A stretch of DNA of 41,151 bases. It comes from Chloroflexota bacterium. Its GTDB lineage: Bacteria > Chloroflexota > Limnocylindria > Limnocylindrales > CSP1-4. A program made the position numbers and the translations under genes. The DNA lies in NCBI GenBank assembly GCA_025358515.1, contig JANYJG010000161.1:1-41151 (forward strand). The letters run 5' to 3'. Shown piece by piece: positions 1 through 7,658 of the stretch. Under the pieces are notes generated by a model. That model was not told the origin of the DNA, searched no databases, and was given only the letters and a program-made list of their open reading frames with translations. Position 1 is the first letter of the stretch, and the number at the start of each line of letters is the position of its first letter.

Positions 1-811
1 ACCGCAGGACCTTGCGGGCGGCCTCGGGGAGGCTATCGTCGGCCACGATGCCGAGGCTGCGTGGACCGGCCGTTTGCGGCTCTTCAACGCGCGTCGGATT
101 GCGATCCAGTAAATCAGCCGGGGCCGACTCCCAGCGTCGGCGCACGCCATCCGGCATCTCGGTGAGGGACTTACGCAGCACTCCGATTGCGCGATCCAGC
201 TTGGACCGCGACACACGATGCAAGCCGTTGTCCTGGTCGAGCACCTCGCCGAGCGCATTCAGGGGCGCCTCGGAGCCGACCTTCAGTTCCACTTCCAATT
301 CCTCGAAGGCATCCAACACCCGCCCACCGGCGACGACCTCGACTTCGTCGACACTAAGTTCAGCCTTCGTACCGTCGGCCTTCAGTCGTCGAGTGCGACG
401 GAGCTGGCGGATGGTGAGTAATTCGATCAACGGCGCGCTGCCACACAACTCGAGCACAACCAGGCGCGCTTTCGAGGCGGGCCAGTCGGTCGGGAGCGAT
501 GTCAGGTCCGCAGGTCCCTCGATCTCCTCGCGACGCTGAATTCTGACGCCCTCCACCGCCAGCGACTTCAACCCGATCTCAGTCCCGCGCGAAGTCTTGC
601 GTAGCCTGGCGGCGAATCCCGCGCGGGCCAAGGCCCAGTCCGCGGAGTCCACGTAACGATCCTCGACGCGCCCTGAATCCACTGCCCCGGTCGGCTTGAA
701 CGGTCCGATCTCCGGCGCCACGAGGTAGCGGTCGCCGCCGCCAGGGGTGTCGATCTGATATTTCAGTTCGACTTCGATCTTCCGACCTGCTGTCACCTTA
801 GGATTCCCCAT
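1..811 (-). CDS. CYTH-CHAD domain protein (C-terminus cut by window edge)
   Basis: The reading frame starts at ATG 811 and is still open at base 1, giving 270 codons. Residues 13-17 are the ExExK signature (E13, E15, K17) of CYTH triphosphate-tunnel enzymes. A charged beta-rich CYTH body follows, including a second E-x-E-x-K-like stretch near residues 172-176. From about residue 250 the sequence (ADDSLPEAARKVLR) looks like the first helix of a CHAD domain, so most of CHAD lies beyond the edge. CYTH proteins hydrolyse triphosphates or inorganic tripolyphosphate, and CHAD domains bind polyphosphate. It sits 25 bases after ppk1 on the same strand, which supports a polyphosphate role. The exact substrate cannot be told. 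The Shine-Dalgarno sequence is weak, so translation may depend on ppk1. Confidence 0.88.
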   Translation of the reverse strand, partial: MGNPKVTAGRKIEVELKYQIDTPGGGDRYLVAPEIGPFKPTGAVDSGRVEDRYVDSADWALARAGFAARLRKTSRGTEIGLKSLAVEGVRIQRREEIEGPADLTSLPTDWPASKARLVVLELCGSAPLIELLTIRQLRRTRRLKADGTKAELSVDEVEVVAGGRVLDAFEELEVELKVGSEAPLNALGEVLDQDNGLHRVSRSKLDRAIGVLRKSLTEMPDGVRRRWESAPADLLDRNPTRVEEPQTAGPRSLGIVADDSLPEAARKVLR

Positions 812-836
812 CTGTCACGAGCTCGCCCGTGGCCCG

Positions 837-3083
837 CTATGCCCTTGGATCGAGTGAACCTATCCCGGCGTGGGGCCGCCTTGGGGTGTTGGTCGCCGGC
901 AAGGCGGCTGCTATCGCCGCCGCCTTGAGAGTCTCGAAAGTATCGACGGTTCCCGGGAAGCCGTTGAGAGTCTCCGTGCGATGGTGGGTGCCGTCCGGCA
1001 ACAGCTGCCAGGAGCGGCGGTCGTCGGCCAGCATGACCTCCATGACGGCGCGGATTCGCTCGGCCGAATCTGGATCCTCCACGGGAACCACTGCCTCCAC
1101 GCGCCGGTCAAGGTTTCGTTCCATCAGGTCCGCGGAGCCGATGTACCACTCCGGTTTGCCGTCGTTGTGAAAATTGAACACCCGCGAATGCTCGAGGTAC
1201 TGACCCACGATCGAACGCACCGTAATCCCTTCGCTGACGCCTGGCACGCCCGGCCACAGCGAGCAGATTCCGCGAATGATCAACTGGACCTGGACCCCGA
1301 CTTGCGACGCGGTGTACAAGGCAGCGACGCAGGCTGGGTCCACCAGGGAGTTGAGCTTCAGCAGGACCCGGGCCTCTTTGCCGGCGATGGCGTTGACCGT
1401 CTCGCGCTGGATCATTGCCAGGATCCAGTTACGCAGGTTCATGGGGGCCACGATCAGGCGGCGGAAATCGCGCTGGCGGGACAGGCCGGTCAGGACGTTG
1501 AACAGGTCGCTGACGTCGGCGCCAAGCTCGGGACGGCAGGAAAGCAGACCCAGGTCCGTGTACAACCGAGCGGTGCCGGAATTGTAGTTGCCCGTGCCTA
1601 TGTGGACGTAGCGGCGCAAGCTCGTCCCTTCCCGCCGGACAACGAGCGACGTCTTGGAATGCGTTTTGAGGCCGACCAGGCCGTAGACGACGTGGGCGCC
1701 AGCCTTCTCGAGTTTGCGGGCCCAGACGATATTGGCCTCTTCGTCGAAACGGGCCTTGATCTCCACCAGAACCACGACCTGCTTGCCCCGCTCGGCTGCG
1801 GAAATCAGGTCGCGGACGATGGGCGAGTCGCCGCTGGTGCGGTACAGGGTCATTTTGATCGAGAGGACTTCCGGATCTTCCGATGCCTGGTTGATGAACC
1901 GTTGAGTGGAGGCGGCGAAACTCTCGTACGGGTGGTGAACGAGAATGTCCCCAGCTCGGATCGCGGCAAAGACGTCAGCCGGCTCGTCCTCGTCGGGCGG
2001 CACCAGCCGCGCCGGAACGATCGGGGTGTAGGGGGCCATCTTCAGGTCCGCTCTATCGAGCCCGGCGAGTTGCCACAACCCCGTGTGGTCCAGCATGCCG
2101 GGGATCTCGTAGCAATCCTCGGGATCTACGCCGACGCCGCGTTCCAGGATGCGGCGCATGGACGCGGGCATGGCCTCGTCCACTTCCAGGCGCACGGCCT
2201 CGCCGAATCGACGGCGCCGCAACTCCTCTTCGATGGCCAGCAGGAGGTCGTCGGCCTCGTCCTCCTCGAGCTCCAGATCGGCGTTGCGAGTAACTCGGAA
2301 CAGGTGAGTTTCGTGAATGATCATGCCGGAGAAGAGCATGTCCAGGTTGGCGGCGATGACCTGTTCGAGGAGGACGAATTTGCCTGCCTCGATCTGAAGA
2401 AAGCGCGTCAGGACCGGCGGCACTTTGACTCGGGCGAATCGTTCTTCGCCTTCATCGGGATCTTCCATGCGGATGGCCAGCGACAGGCTGAGGGTGCTGA
2501 TGTACGGGAACGGATGGCCCGGATCGACGGCCAATGGAGTCAGGACCGGGTAGATCTCTTCGGTGAATCGCTGCCGCAGCGACTCATGGTGCTCGGGCAC
2601 GGCGGCGTAGTCCACGATCTCGATACCGGCGGCGGCGAGTGCCTCACAGACCTGTTCGAATGTCTGACGCTGCTCGGCCAGCAGTCCCCGGAAGCGAGTT
2701 CGGATTTCGGCCAACTGCTCGGCGGCGGGCTTTTCGCCCGGCGTTGCAGGCGTGGCGTGGGCCTGAGCCTGCTCCATCAGACCCGACACTCGGATCTGGA
2801 AAAACTCGTCCAAGTTGCCGGCGAAAATGGCCAGGAACTTGACTCGCTCCAGGAGCGGGTTGCGGTCATCGCCGGCCTCGTAGAGGACGCGATGGTTGAA
2901 ACTCAAGGAGCTGATCTCGCGGTTGATGTACGGGAACTCAGAGCCGGCCTCCGGAAATTCCGGAGGTTCCCGCTGCGCGCTCTGCCGGATGATCGCTGTC
3001 ACTTGGCTGCCCAAACCCTCGATTGGTTGACGGCGGCTTGGCCGCGTATCGGGACATTCTCTTCGACGCAAGCCGTTACGCAA
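837..3083 (-). CDS. ppk1: polyphosphate kinase 1
   Basis: Encodes a protein of about 748 residues, the usual PPK1 length. PPK1 transfers the ATP gamma-phosphate onto growing polyphosphate chains, at or near the membrane. The N-terminal YINREISSLSFN motif and the LDEFFQIRVSG block are typical. The two histidines essential in E. coli PPK (H435 and H454) correspond to H475 in LKTHSKTSL and H494 in YVHIGTGNYN, with the same 19-residue spacing. The start taken is TTG 3083, 23 bases after the preceding small membrane gene. A GTG at 3002 is an alternative that would remove 27 basic residues not conserved in the family. CYTH-CHAD follows immediately. Confidence 0.95.
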   Translation of the reverse strand: MRNGLRRRECPDTRPSRRQPIEGLGSQVTAIIRQSAQREPPEFPEAGSEFPYINREISSLSFNHRVLYEAGDDRNPLLERVKFLAIFAGNLDEFFQIRVSGLMEQAQAHATPATPGEKPAAEQLAEIRTRFRGLLAEQRQTFEQVCEALAAAGIEIVDYAAVPEHHESLRQRFTEEIYPVLTPLAVDPGHPFPYISTLSLSLAIRMEDPDEGEERFARVKVPPVLTRFLQIEAGKFVLLEQVIAANLDMLFSGMIIHETHLFRVTRNADLELEEDEADDLLLAIEEELRRRRFGEAVRLEVDEAMPASMRRILERGVGVDPEDCYEIPGMLDHTGLWQLAGLDRADLKMAPYTPIVPARLVPPDEDEPADVFAAIRAGDILVHHPYESFAASTQRFINQASEDPEVLSIKMTLYRTSGDSPIVRDLISAAERGKQVVVLVEIKARFDEEANIVWARKLEKAGAHVVYGLVGLKTHSKTSLVVRREGTSLRRYVHIGTGNYNSGTARLYTDLGLLSCRPELGADVSDLFNVLTGLSRQRDFRRLIVAPMNLRNWILAMIQRETVNAIAGKEARVLLKLNSLVDPACVAALYTASQVGVQVQLIIRGICSLWPGVPGVSEGITVRSIVGQYLEHSRVFNFHNDGKPEWYIGSADLMERNLDRRVEAVVPVEDPDSAERIRAVMEVMLADDRRSWQLLPDGTHHRTETLNGFPGTVDTFETLKAAAIAAALPATNTPRRPHAGIGSLDPRA

Positions 3084-3106
3084 GAGGCCATGGGTCTGCG
3101 AGTCCT

Positions 3107-3451
3107 TCAGCCCTCCGCCCGGTAGCGCCTTTCGCCGCTGCGAGAATTGACCCAGACCCGCATTAGACGACCGGTCGTGGGGTCCCTGAACAGCTCAGGC
3201 GTGGGCTGGAAGGGCGGCTCCAGCGTGCCGTCCTCTCCGCCACCCGGTCCGGGGTCGTGGTGGGCCCGCTCGGCCGCCTCGGAGCGGTAACGCGTTCGTT
3301 CCAGGACCGCCACGATCATCAACCCGGCGCCTATCGCGATCGGCCACAGACCTGTCGACGCCGCCGCGCCGCCCTGGGTGAGCAGCGCAAGACCGCTCAG
3401 GAAGAGGAGGCCGCCGATGGCGAAAAGCAGCAGTCGAATTGTGAATTGCAT
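3107..3451 (-). CDS. small membrane protein with conserved C-terminal tail
   Basis: 114 residues, function not recognised. Two hydrophobic helices lie near residues 5-24 and 33-50, separated by a short Gly/Ala-rich turn. The cytosolic tail is charged and ends in a DPTTGRLMRVWVNSRSGERRY-like stretch (about residues 90-111), a tail that looks conserved-type rather than random. A Shine-Dalgarno GGAG lies 8 bases before ATG 3451. It sits between a YbjQ-family gene and ppk1, 23 bases from ppk1, so it is probably co-transcribed. A membrane-anchored accessory is possible, but nothing in the sequence shows a partner. Confidence 0.72.
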   Translation of the reverse strand: MQFTIRLLLFAIGGLLFLSGLALLTQGGAAASTGLWPIAIGAGLMIVAVLERTRYRSEAAERAHHDPGPGGGEDGTLEPPFQPTPELFRDPTTGRLMRVWVNSRSGERRYRAEG

Positions 3452-3514
3452 CTGGAAACTCCGGCCGCGCCGTGGCCGAGCCTAGGGGAAGGCCGGCGAT
3501 CCGCACCGCACAGC

Positions 3515-3862
3515 CTACTCGGCGCGCGGCTCACCCGCGGTCGCGTCCGGCACGATCACTACCGCTGTGCCATAGGCGACGATCTCGGACATCGTGGTTC
3601 CGATCTCCGACGAGTCGAAGCGCATCGAGATGACCGCGTTGGCGCCCATCAGCGTGGCGTTCTGGACCATGCGGTCCAGGGCCTGGCGGCGGGTGTCCTC
3701 GAGCAGTTCGGTGTACTCGTGGATCTCGCCGCCGACGATGGACCGCAGGCCGGCCACGAAGTTGCCGGCGAGGCCGCGGCTGCGGACCACGAGTCCAAAG
3801 ACCTGACCCTTGACCTCTGTGACGCGATAACCGGGCAAGTAGGGAGTTGTCGCAACGATCAT
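3515..3862 (-). CDS. YbjQ/UPF0145 family protein
   Basis: 115 residues, matching the full length of the YbjQ (UPF0145, 'putative heavy-metal-binding') family. Typical blocks are the N-terminal TTPYLPGYRV, the GLVVRSRG segment, the long helix around EYTELLEDTRRQALDRM, and the MGANAVISMRFDSSE core near residues 72-86. Family members form pentameric beta-barrel-like assemblies; no biochemical function is firmly established. The start is well fixed by AGAGGAG about 6 bases before ATG 3862. It lies between the DUF971 gene and the small membrane gene on the same strand. Confidence 0.9.
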   Translation of the reverse strand: MIVATTPYLPGYRVTEVKGQVFGLVVRSRGLAGNFVAGLRSIVGGEIHEYTELLEDTRRQALDRMVQNATLMGANAVISMRFDSSEIGTTMSEIVAYGTAVVIVPDATAGEPRAE

Positions 3863-3915
3863 CTGATCTCCTCTTTAGCTAACGTGTGGCGGGTTGGTCC
3901 ACGGACCCCAGTAGA

Positions 3916-4266
3916 CTATGCCGGATTGAGTCGCTCGGCGGCGCATGTCAAGCACGGGCAGGTGGCTCGGAGCGCCGTGAATGTGTAGTAGCCGGTGTCG
4001 TGCCCGTCACCCCAAACCGGGGCGATGGCGTACTGTCCGACGAGGTGCAAATCTACCAACTGCGTCTGAATAGCGGTCAGCGTAGGGCTGGTTTCGAGCC
4101 AGCCGGAGTGGCCCCCTTCGCCCTGGCAGAAGGCGCAAGGACACATCAGGCGGAGCATCTCCGAGTCGTATTCGGTGACGTGGCCGTCGGCCCATTCCAG
4201 GACCAGGCGGCCGGCCTCGCGGTCGGCTTTGATGGCGAGTGGCTGAGTTGCCGCATTGTTCGACAT
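3916..4266 (-). CDS. DUF971 domain protein
   Basis: 116 residues, recognised as DUF971, the N-terminal domain of gamma-butyrobetaine-hydroxylase-like proteins. The family hallmarks are present: an early WADGHVTEY strand-turn, CPCAFC near residue 43, then WGDGHDTGYYTF and CPCLTC near the C-terminus. The paired Cys-rich motifs could bind metal. Stand-alone members have been linked to Fe-S or cofactor handling in other bacteria, but nothing here proves that. It is divergently arranged with the P-type ATPase; the gap of 85 bases must hold both promoters. A TAGAAT hexamer lies only 5 bases before the ATG. Confidence 0.85.
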   Translation of the reverse strand: MSNNAATQPLAIKADREAGRLVLEWADGHVTEYDSEMLRLMCPCAFCQGEGGHSGWLETSPTLTAIQTQLVDLHLVGQYAIAPVWGDGHDTGYYTFTALRATCPCLTCAAERLNPA

Positions 4267-4351
4267 GCCTCATTCTATCGGCGGCGTCGGGGCGGACGCT
4301 CATGAGCATTCTCAACCGAGCAGCGGTCCCGGCTCGATCGAGCAGGTTGCC

Positions 4352-6946
4352 ATGAGTAAGTCCGCGCAAGCGGCTGCGGGTTCGAATCCCGCTGATTCCC
4401 TTTCCGATCCCGGAGCGCTCGCCTCCGAGCTTCCATTCGAATCGATTCTCGAGTCGCTCGAGGCCGACCCAACGCGCGGCCTCACATCAGAACAGACTAC
4501 GGCGCGGCTGGCGAAGTTCGGTCCGAATGAACTGGAGTCCGGGAAAGGCGTCTCGCTACTGCGCCTGTTCTGGAACGGCGCCCGAGAGCCATTCGTTGTT
4601 CTGCTGTTCATCGCCGGCTGCCTCGCTATCGCCCTCAACGAGGTTCGCGACGGCGTCCTCGTCCTGGTGATCCTGGCGCCCATCGTGGGAGCCGGCGTCC
4701 TGACCGAGTACCGCGGCGAGAAGGCCCTGGAGGCGTTGCGCGAGGCGGCGGCGCCGACCGCCAGAGTCAGACGCAACGGTCAGGTTGAGGACGTACCGGC
4801 CCGCGAGATTGTCCCCGGTGACATCGTCTTGTTCAAGACCGGTGACGTGGTGCCGGCCGACGTGCGGCTAATCAAGAGCGAGGCTCTCACCTTCGACCGG
4901 AGCGTTCTCACGGGCGAATCGTTGCCGGAACGGGCCTCGGTGAATCCGGATCCGGCCGGCGCCGAACTCGCCGACCGCCACTCAATCGGCTTTGCCGGCA
5001 CCGCCATAGTCGGCGGCCGCGGCGAGGGCGTCGTCGTCGCAACTGGCCTGACCACGGAATTCGGGCGCATTTCGCATGCACTCGCCGGCCGCGAACGGCG
5101 CCGCTCGCCGTTGCAGCGGGAGCTGGATCGGCTCGTCCGAATCCTGCTGGTGGTGGCCATCGGCCTGATCGCCATCGTCGTTGGGCTTGGTTTCCTGCGC
5201 GGCAACGAGGCGGGCAAGAACGTCCTGGCCGGAGTTTCGGCCGCGATCGCGGCGATCCCCGAGGAACCGCCGGCGCTCGTGGCCGTCGTTCTGGGCTTGG
5301 GCGCCTATCGGCTGCTGCGCATGAAGGTCCTTGTTCGGCGCCTCTCGGCCCAGGAGACGCTCGGGTCCGTGGACCTTATCGTGACCGACAAGACGGGCAC
5401 GCTGACGGAGAACCGGCTGGCCCTGACCGCCATCCGAACTCCACAGGGCCAGATCGAGGACCAGACCCGCGTCGCAGAACTGGCAGAGCTCGCGGTTCGG
5501 GCTGAGGAAGATGCCTGGAGCGTCGCCACTGGCGCTCGTCCAGGGTCGTTCAGCCGCTCGCTATTTGCCTTCCTGTCCGATCAGGCGATCGTCCTCGAAC
5601 TCGACCCGGCGGACCTGTTGGAGTCCGAGCCGGTGAGCGACGACCGACCGTATTCTCGAACCCGGTCCCGCCGCAGGATCGGACCTGCTCCCAAACACAC
5701 AATCGAGGAACTGGCACTCGGTGCCCCTGAAGCGGTCCTCGACCTCTGCCAGGGCTTGCCCGCCGCGGAGCAGGCCAGCTGGAAGAAACTCATCGACACC
5801 GGAGCGGAGGCGGGCGAGCGGTTGCTCCTGCTGGCCCAGCACGGCGGCGACAAGGGCTGGATCCCGCTGGGCGTGCTGGCATTCGCGGATCGGCTGCGGG
5901 CCGGCATCCGTGAGGCGATGGCCATGGCCGTTGCCGCGGGTATTCAGCCCCTTGTGGTGACGGGCGACCATCCCGCCACTGCCGCGGCAATTGCCGAGAG
6001 CGCCGGATTGCGGTCCCAACACGTTGTCACCGGCGCGGAGCTGGCCGGCTGGGACGATGATCGGCTGGCCGCGGAACTGCCTTCCCTCAACATCGTTGCC
6101 CGGGCCGTGCCGGAGCAGAAGCTGCGCATTGTGGACGTCGCGCGCCGGTCCAATCGCACGGTCGCTGTGACCGGCGACGGCGTGAATGACGCTCCGGCTC
6201 TGCACCACGCCGACGTGGCCGTGGCGATGGGCAGCGGTACCGCCGTGGCCAGAGAGGCATCGGACCTGGTTCTGGGCGACGACTCGTTCGTGACGCTTAT
6301 GCACGGCCTGCGCGAAGGGCGTCGGCTGGTCGCGAACGTCCAAAAGGGTCTCGTCTTCCTGATTTCGACTCACGTCGCGATGCTCGGATTCATCCTGATC
6401 GCAACCGTCGCCGGCTATAGCCAGCCGCTGCTGCCGATTCAGATACTGTGGCTGGAAGTCTTCATCGACATGCTCACGGCCGTCTCCTTCGAAGGCGAGG
6501 CGGAGGAGCCGGGGGCGATGGATCGTCCTCCGAGGCCCCGAACCAAGCCGCTCCTCGACTGGAACATGCTGGTCAGGATCGGGTTGGCCGGCGGGTTCAG
6601 CGCCGTGGCCGCGCTGGTTCTCATCGAGCAGCACAGCCCCAACTTCGAGCACGCGCGATGGCTGGCCTACACGGCCCTGGTCGTAGGTCAGGTCGTCCGC
6701 GCCAACGCTAACCGCAGCCTCGCCTATCCGGTCCTTCGACGTCGCCCGAACAAGCTCCTGCTGATCGGCGCCGTTGTGTGCATCGTCATTCAGATCGCCA
6801 TTCCGTTCGTACCGGCGCTAGCCGACGCCTTCCAAGCGACGCCGTTGGACGCCGTCGATTGGCTGCTAGTGGCCGCCATTGCTCTTGCCCCGGCCATTGT
6901 CGCCGAGGTGATACGCGCGGTCAGTCACCGTGTCTGGGTCGCTTGA
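4352..6946 (+). CDS. P-type cation-transporting ATPase
   Basis: 864 residues from ATG 4352. An in-frame ATG at 4256 would overlap the divergent DUF971 gene, so I reject it; a GAGCAGG sequence precedes 4352. Catalytic motifs are intact: TGES at 187-190, DKTGTLTE with phosphorylated Asp346, and GDGVNDAP at 608-615. There is no CPC or heavy-metal-binding domain, so this is a P2-like (Ca-ATPase-like) pump. The M4 motif is PEEPP (303-307) instead of the PEGLP of Ca pumps, the nucleotide-domain KGAPE is LGAPE, and M6 reads LWLEVFIDMLTAV, so the transported ion cannot be assigned. The N-terminal 30 residues are low complexity and are encoded by a tRNA-like sequence. Confidence 0.9.
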   Translation: MSKSAQAAAGSNPADSLSDPGALASELPFESILESLEADPTRGLTSEQTTARLAKFGPNELESGKGVSLLRLFWNGAREPFVVLLFIAGCLAIALNEVRDGVLVLVILAPIVGAGVLTEYRGEKALEALREAAAPTARVRRNGQVEDVPAREIVPGDIVLFKTGDVVPADVRLIKSEALTFDRSVLTGESLPERASVNPDPAGAELADRHSIGFAGTAIVGGRGEGVVVATGLTTEFGRISHALAGRERRRSPLQRELDRLVRILLVVAIGLIAIVVGLGFLRGNEAGKNVLAGVSAAIAAIPEEPPALVAVVLGLGAYRLLRMKVLVRRLSAQETLGSVDLIVTDKTGTLTENRLALTAIRTPQGQIEDQTRVAELAELAVRAEEDAWSVATGARPGSFSRSLFAFLSDQAIVLELDPADLLESEPVSDDRPYSRTRSRRRIGPAPKHTIEELALGAPEAVLDLCQGLPAAEQASWKKLIDTGAEAGERLLLLAQHGGDKGWIPLGVLAFADRLRAGIREAMAMAVAAGIQPLVVTGDHPATAAAIAESAGLRSQHVVTGAELAGWDDDRLAAELPSLNIVARAVPEQKLRIVDVARRSNRTVAVTGDGVNDAPALHHADVAVAMGSGTAVAREASDLVLGDDSFVTLMHGLREGRRLVANVQKGLVFLISTHVAMLGFILIATVAGYSQPLLPIQILWLEVFIDMLTAVSFEGEAEEPGAMDRPPRPRTKPLLDWNMLVRIGLAGGFSAVAALVLIEQHSPNFEHARWLAYTALVVGQVVRANANRSLAYPVLRRRPNKLLLIGAVVCIVIQIAIPFVPALADAFQATPLDAVDWLLVAAIALAPAIVAEVIRAVSHRVWVA
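4362..4392 (+). other. tRNA 3'-half-like sequence inside ATPase 5' coding region
   Basis: Bases 4376-4392 form a canonical T-arm: stem GCGGG/CCCGC around the loop TTCGAAT. Just before it, CCGC-GCAA-GCGG (4362-4373) forms a hairpin like the long variable arm of tRNA-Leu or tRNA-Ser. No matching anticodon arm, D-arm or acceptor 5' strand lies upstream, so this is not a complete tRNA. It is translated as residues within AAAGSNPADS of the ATPase. It could be a relic of a tRNA-type attachment site or chance. Confidence 0.4.
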
Positions 6947-6965
6947 GGGCTTCAAAGTTCGGCCC

Positions 6966-6985
6966 CTGTAAAGCCGACTTGACAG
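6966..6985. promoter_or_regulatory. predicted XRE operator O1
   Basis: CTGTAAAGCCGACTTGACAG is an imperfect 20-bp palindrome with outer arms CTGT and ACAG. A second copy of the same pattern starts 27 bases downstream. It contains the -35 box (TTGACA, 6979-6984) of the regulator gene at 7015. A site like this would let the XRE protein repress its own gene. Confidence 0.6.
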
Positions 6986-7007
6986 CAGAAGCCTGACAAG
7001 CTAACTT
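6979..7007 (+). promoter_or_regulatory. promoter of the XRE-membrane protein-ABC exporter unit
   Basis: A perfect -35 TTGACA (6979-6984) is followed after 17 bases by TAACTT (7002-7007), a TAnnnT-type -10. The expected start of transcription is about 7014-7015, on the ATG itself, so the mRNA is probably leaderless. The -35 lies in operator O1 and the -10 in operator O2. Confidence 0.6.
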
Positions 7008-7012
7008 GACAG
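6993..7012. promoter_or_regulatory. predicted XRE operator O2
   Basis: CTGACAAGCTAACTTGACAG is a second 20-bp imperfect palindrome sharing the half-site CTTGACAG with O1. The two centres are 27 bases apart. It ends 2 bases before ATG 7015 and contains the predicted -10 box, so a bound repressor would block the start site. Confidence 0.6.
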
Positions 7013-7014
7013 GC

Positions 7015-7215
7015 ATGCAAAACCGGGTGCGCACGCTGCGCGAACAGACGGGCATCAGCCAGGGCGAACTTGCGAAATGCCTCAACGTCTCCCGTCAGAC
7101 CGTCAACGCCATCGAAACGGGTCGCTATCTGCCGTCCCTGCCGCTGGCGTTGGCGATAGGACGGTTCTTCGCGAAGACAGTCGAGGAGGTTTTCGATGAC
7201 AACGACGGGCGGTAG
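7015..7215 (+). CDS. XRE-family HTH transcriptional regulator
   Basis: 66 residues, a bare helix-turn-helix domain of the Cro/C1 (XRE) type: RVRTLREQTGISQGELAKCLNVSRQTVNAIETGR covers helices 1-4, with recognition helix SRQTVNAIE. The protein ends in a short FFAKTVEEVF helix. ATG 7015 is preferred over the in-frame TTG 7006 because 7006 lies in the predicted -10 region and the transcript probably begins at the ATG. The next gene starts inside this one (20-base overlap) with a strong GAGGAGG Shine-Dalgarno at 7183-7189. Two palindromic operators cover its promoter, so autorepression is likely. Small XRE proteins paired with membrane proteins are common regulators of adjacent ABC exporters. Confidence 0.9.
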   Translation: MQNRVRTLREQTGISQGELAKCLNVSRQTVNAIETGRYLPSLPLALAIGRFFAKTVEEVFDDNDGR

Positions 7216-7600
7216 TCCGCGGCGACGCAGCGTTGCAGCGCCGCTCACGGCTGTCGTGATCGGGTTCGTCCTGATCGGCCTCGAGCTGAGCCAGGGCGCA
7301 TCGCCGGCTCCGGCGGCCGAAGGCGGCGCGATCCTCTTTGCGTACGCCCTCGCGCTATGGTTCTTCCAGAACCGCAGCGACGCCGTCAGTGTGCTGGCCG
7401 GCAGGCCGGTGGACGAATTGTGGCAGACGATCAACCAGAAAGCCATGGCAGTAGCGGCGACGCTGGCTGCTATGGTGGCCCTCGCAGGCTTCGGGTTGAT
7501 GGTGCTACTCGGGCGCGAGAGTTGGCAATTCGGGTCGATGGCTGGCGTCCTTGGACTTGGCTACATTGGCGCCATCATCTGGTACAAGTGGCGGCTGTGA
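7196..7600 (+). CDS. four-helix integral membrane protein paired with XRE regulator
   Basis: 134 residues with predicted helices near 13-33, 42-57, 83-106 and 113-131. The cytosolic loop around residues 58-80 (NRSDAVSVLAGRPVDELWQTIN) is charged. It resembles the DUF2178-type membrane proteins often encoded right after a small XRE regulator, but I assign that only tentatively. Translation is coupled to the XRE gene by a 20-base overlap and a strong GAGGAGG sequence. The ABC exporter ATPase starts 58 bases later. A role in sensing or in relaying an envelope signal to the regulator is inference. Confidence 0.75.
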   Translation: MTTTGGSPRRRSVAAPLTAVVIGFVLIGLELSQGASPAPAAEGGAILFAYALALWFFQNRSDAVSVLAGRPVDELWQTINQKAMAVAATLAAMVALAGFGLMVLLGRESWQFGSMAGVLGLGYIGAIIWYKWRL

Positions 7601-7658
7601 TGGACCTGCAGCAGCCTTTTCGGACCGTTCACACACCGGCACTCATTCGAGGGTTGTT

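Noticed and set aside
870-3125. Open frame of 751 codons on the plus strand over ppk1
   Set aside because: It is antisense to a well-recognised ppk1 with intact histidines; its protein has no domain, and such long antisense frames arise easily at high GC.
4272-4277. TAGAAT as a leaderless -10 for the DUF971 gene
   Set aside because: It is 5 bases from the ATG, too close for a usual -10 to start distance, and has no -35.
4320-4400. Complete tRNA gene at the ATPase start
   Set aside because: T-arm and variable-arm-like hairpin are present, but no D-arm, anticodon arm or pairing acceptor 5' strand was found.
5561-6652. 363-codon minus-strand frame within the ATPase gene
   Set aside because: Antisense shadow of a gene with intact P-type motifs; no family features.
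7015-7600. Toxin-antitoxin reading of the XRE and small membrane gene pair
   Set aside because: The second protein is a large four-helix membrane protein next to an ABC exporter, with no toxin motif; a regulator-exporter unit is simpler.
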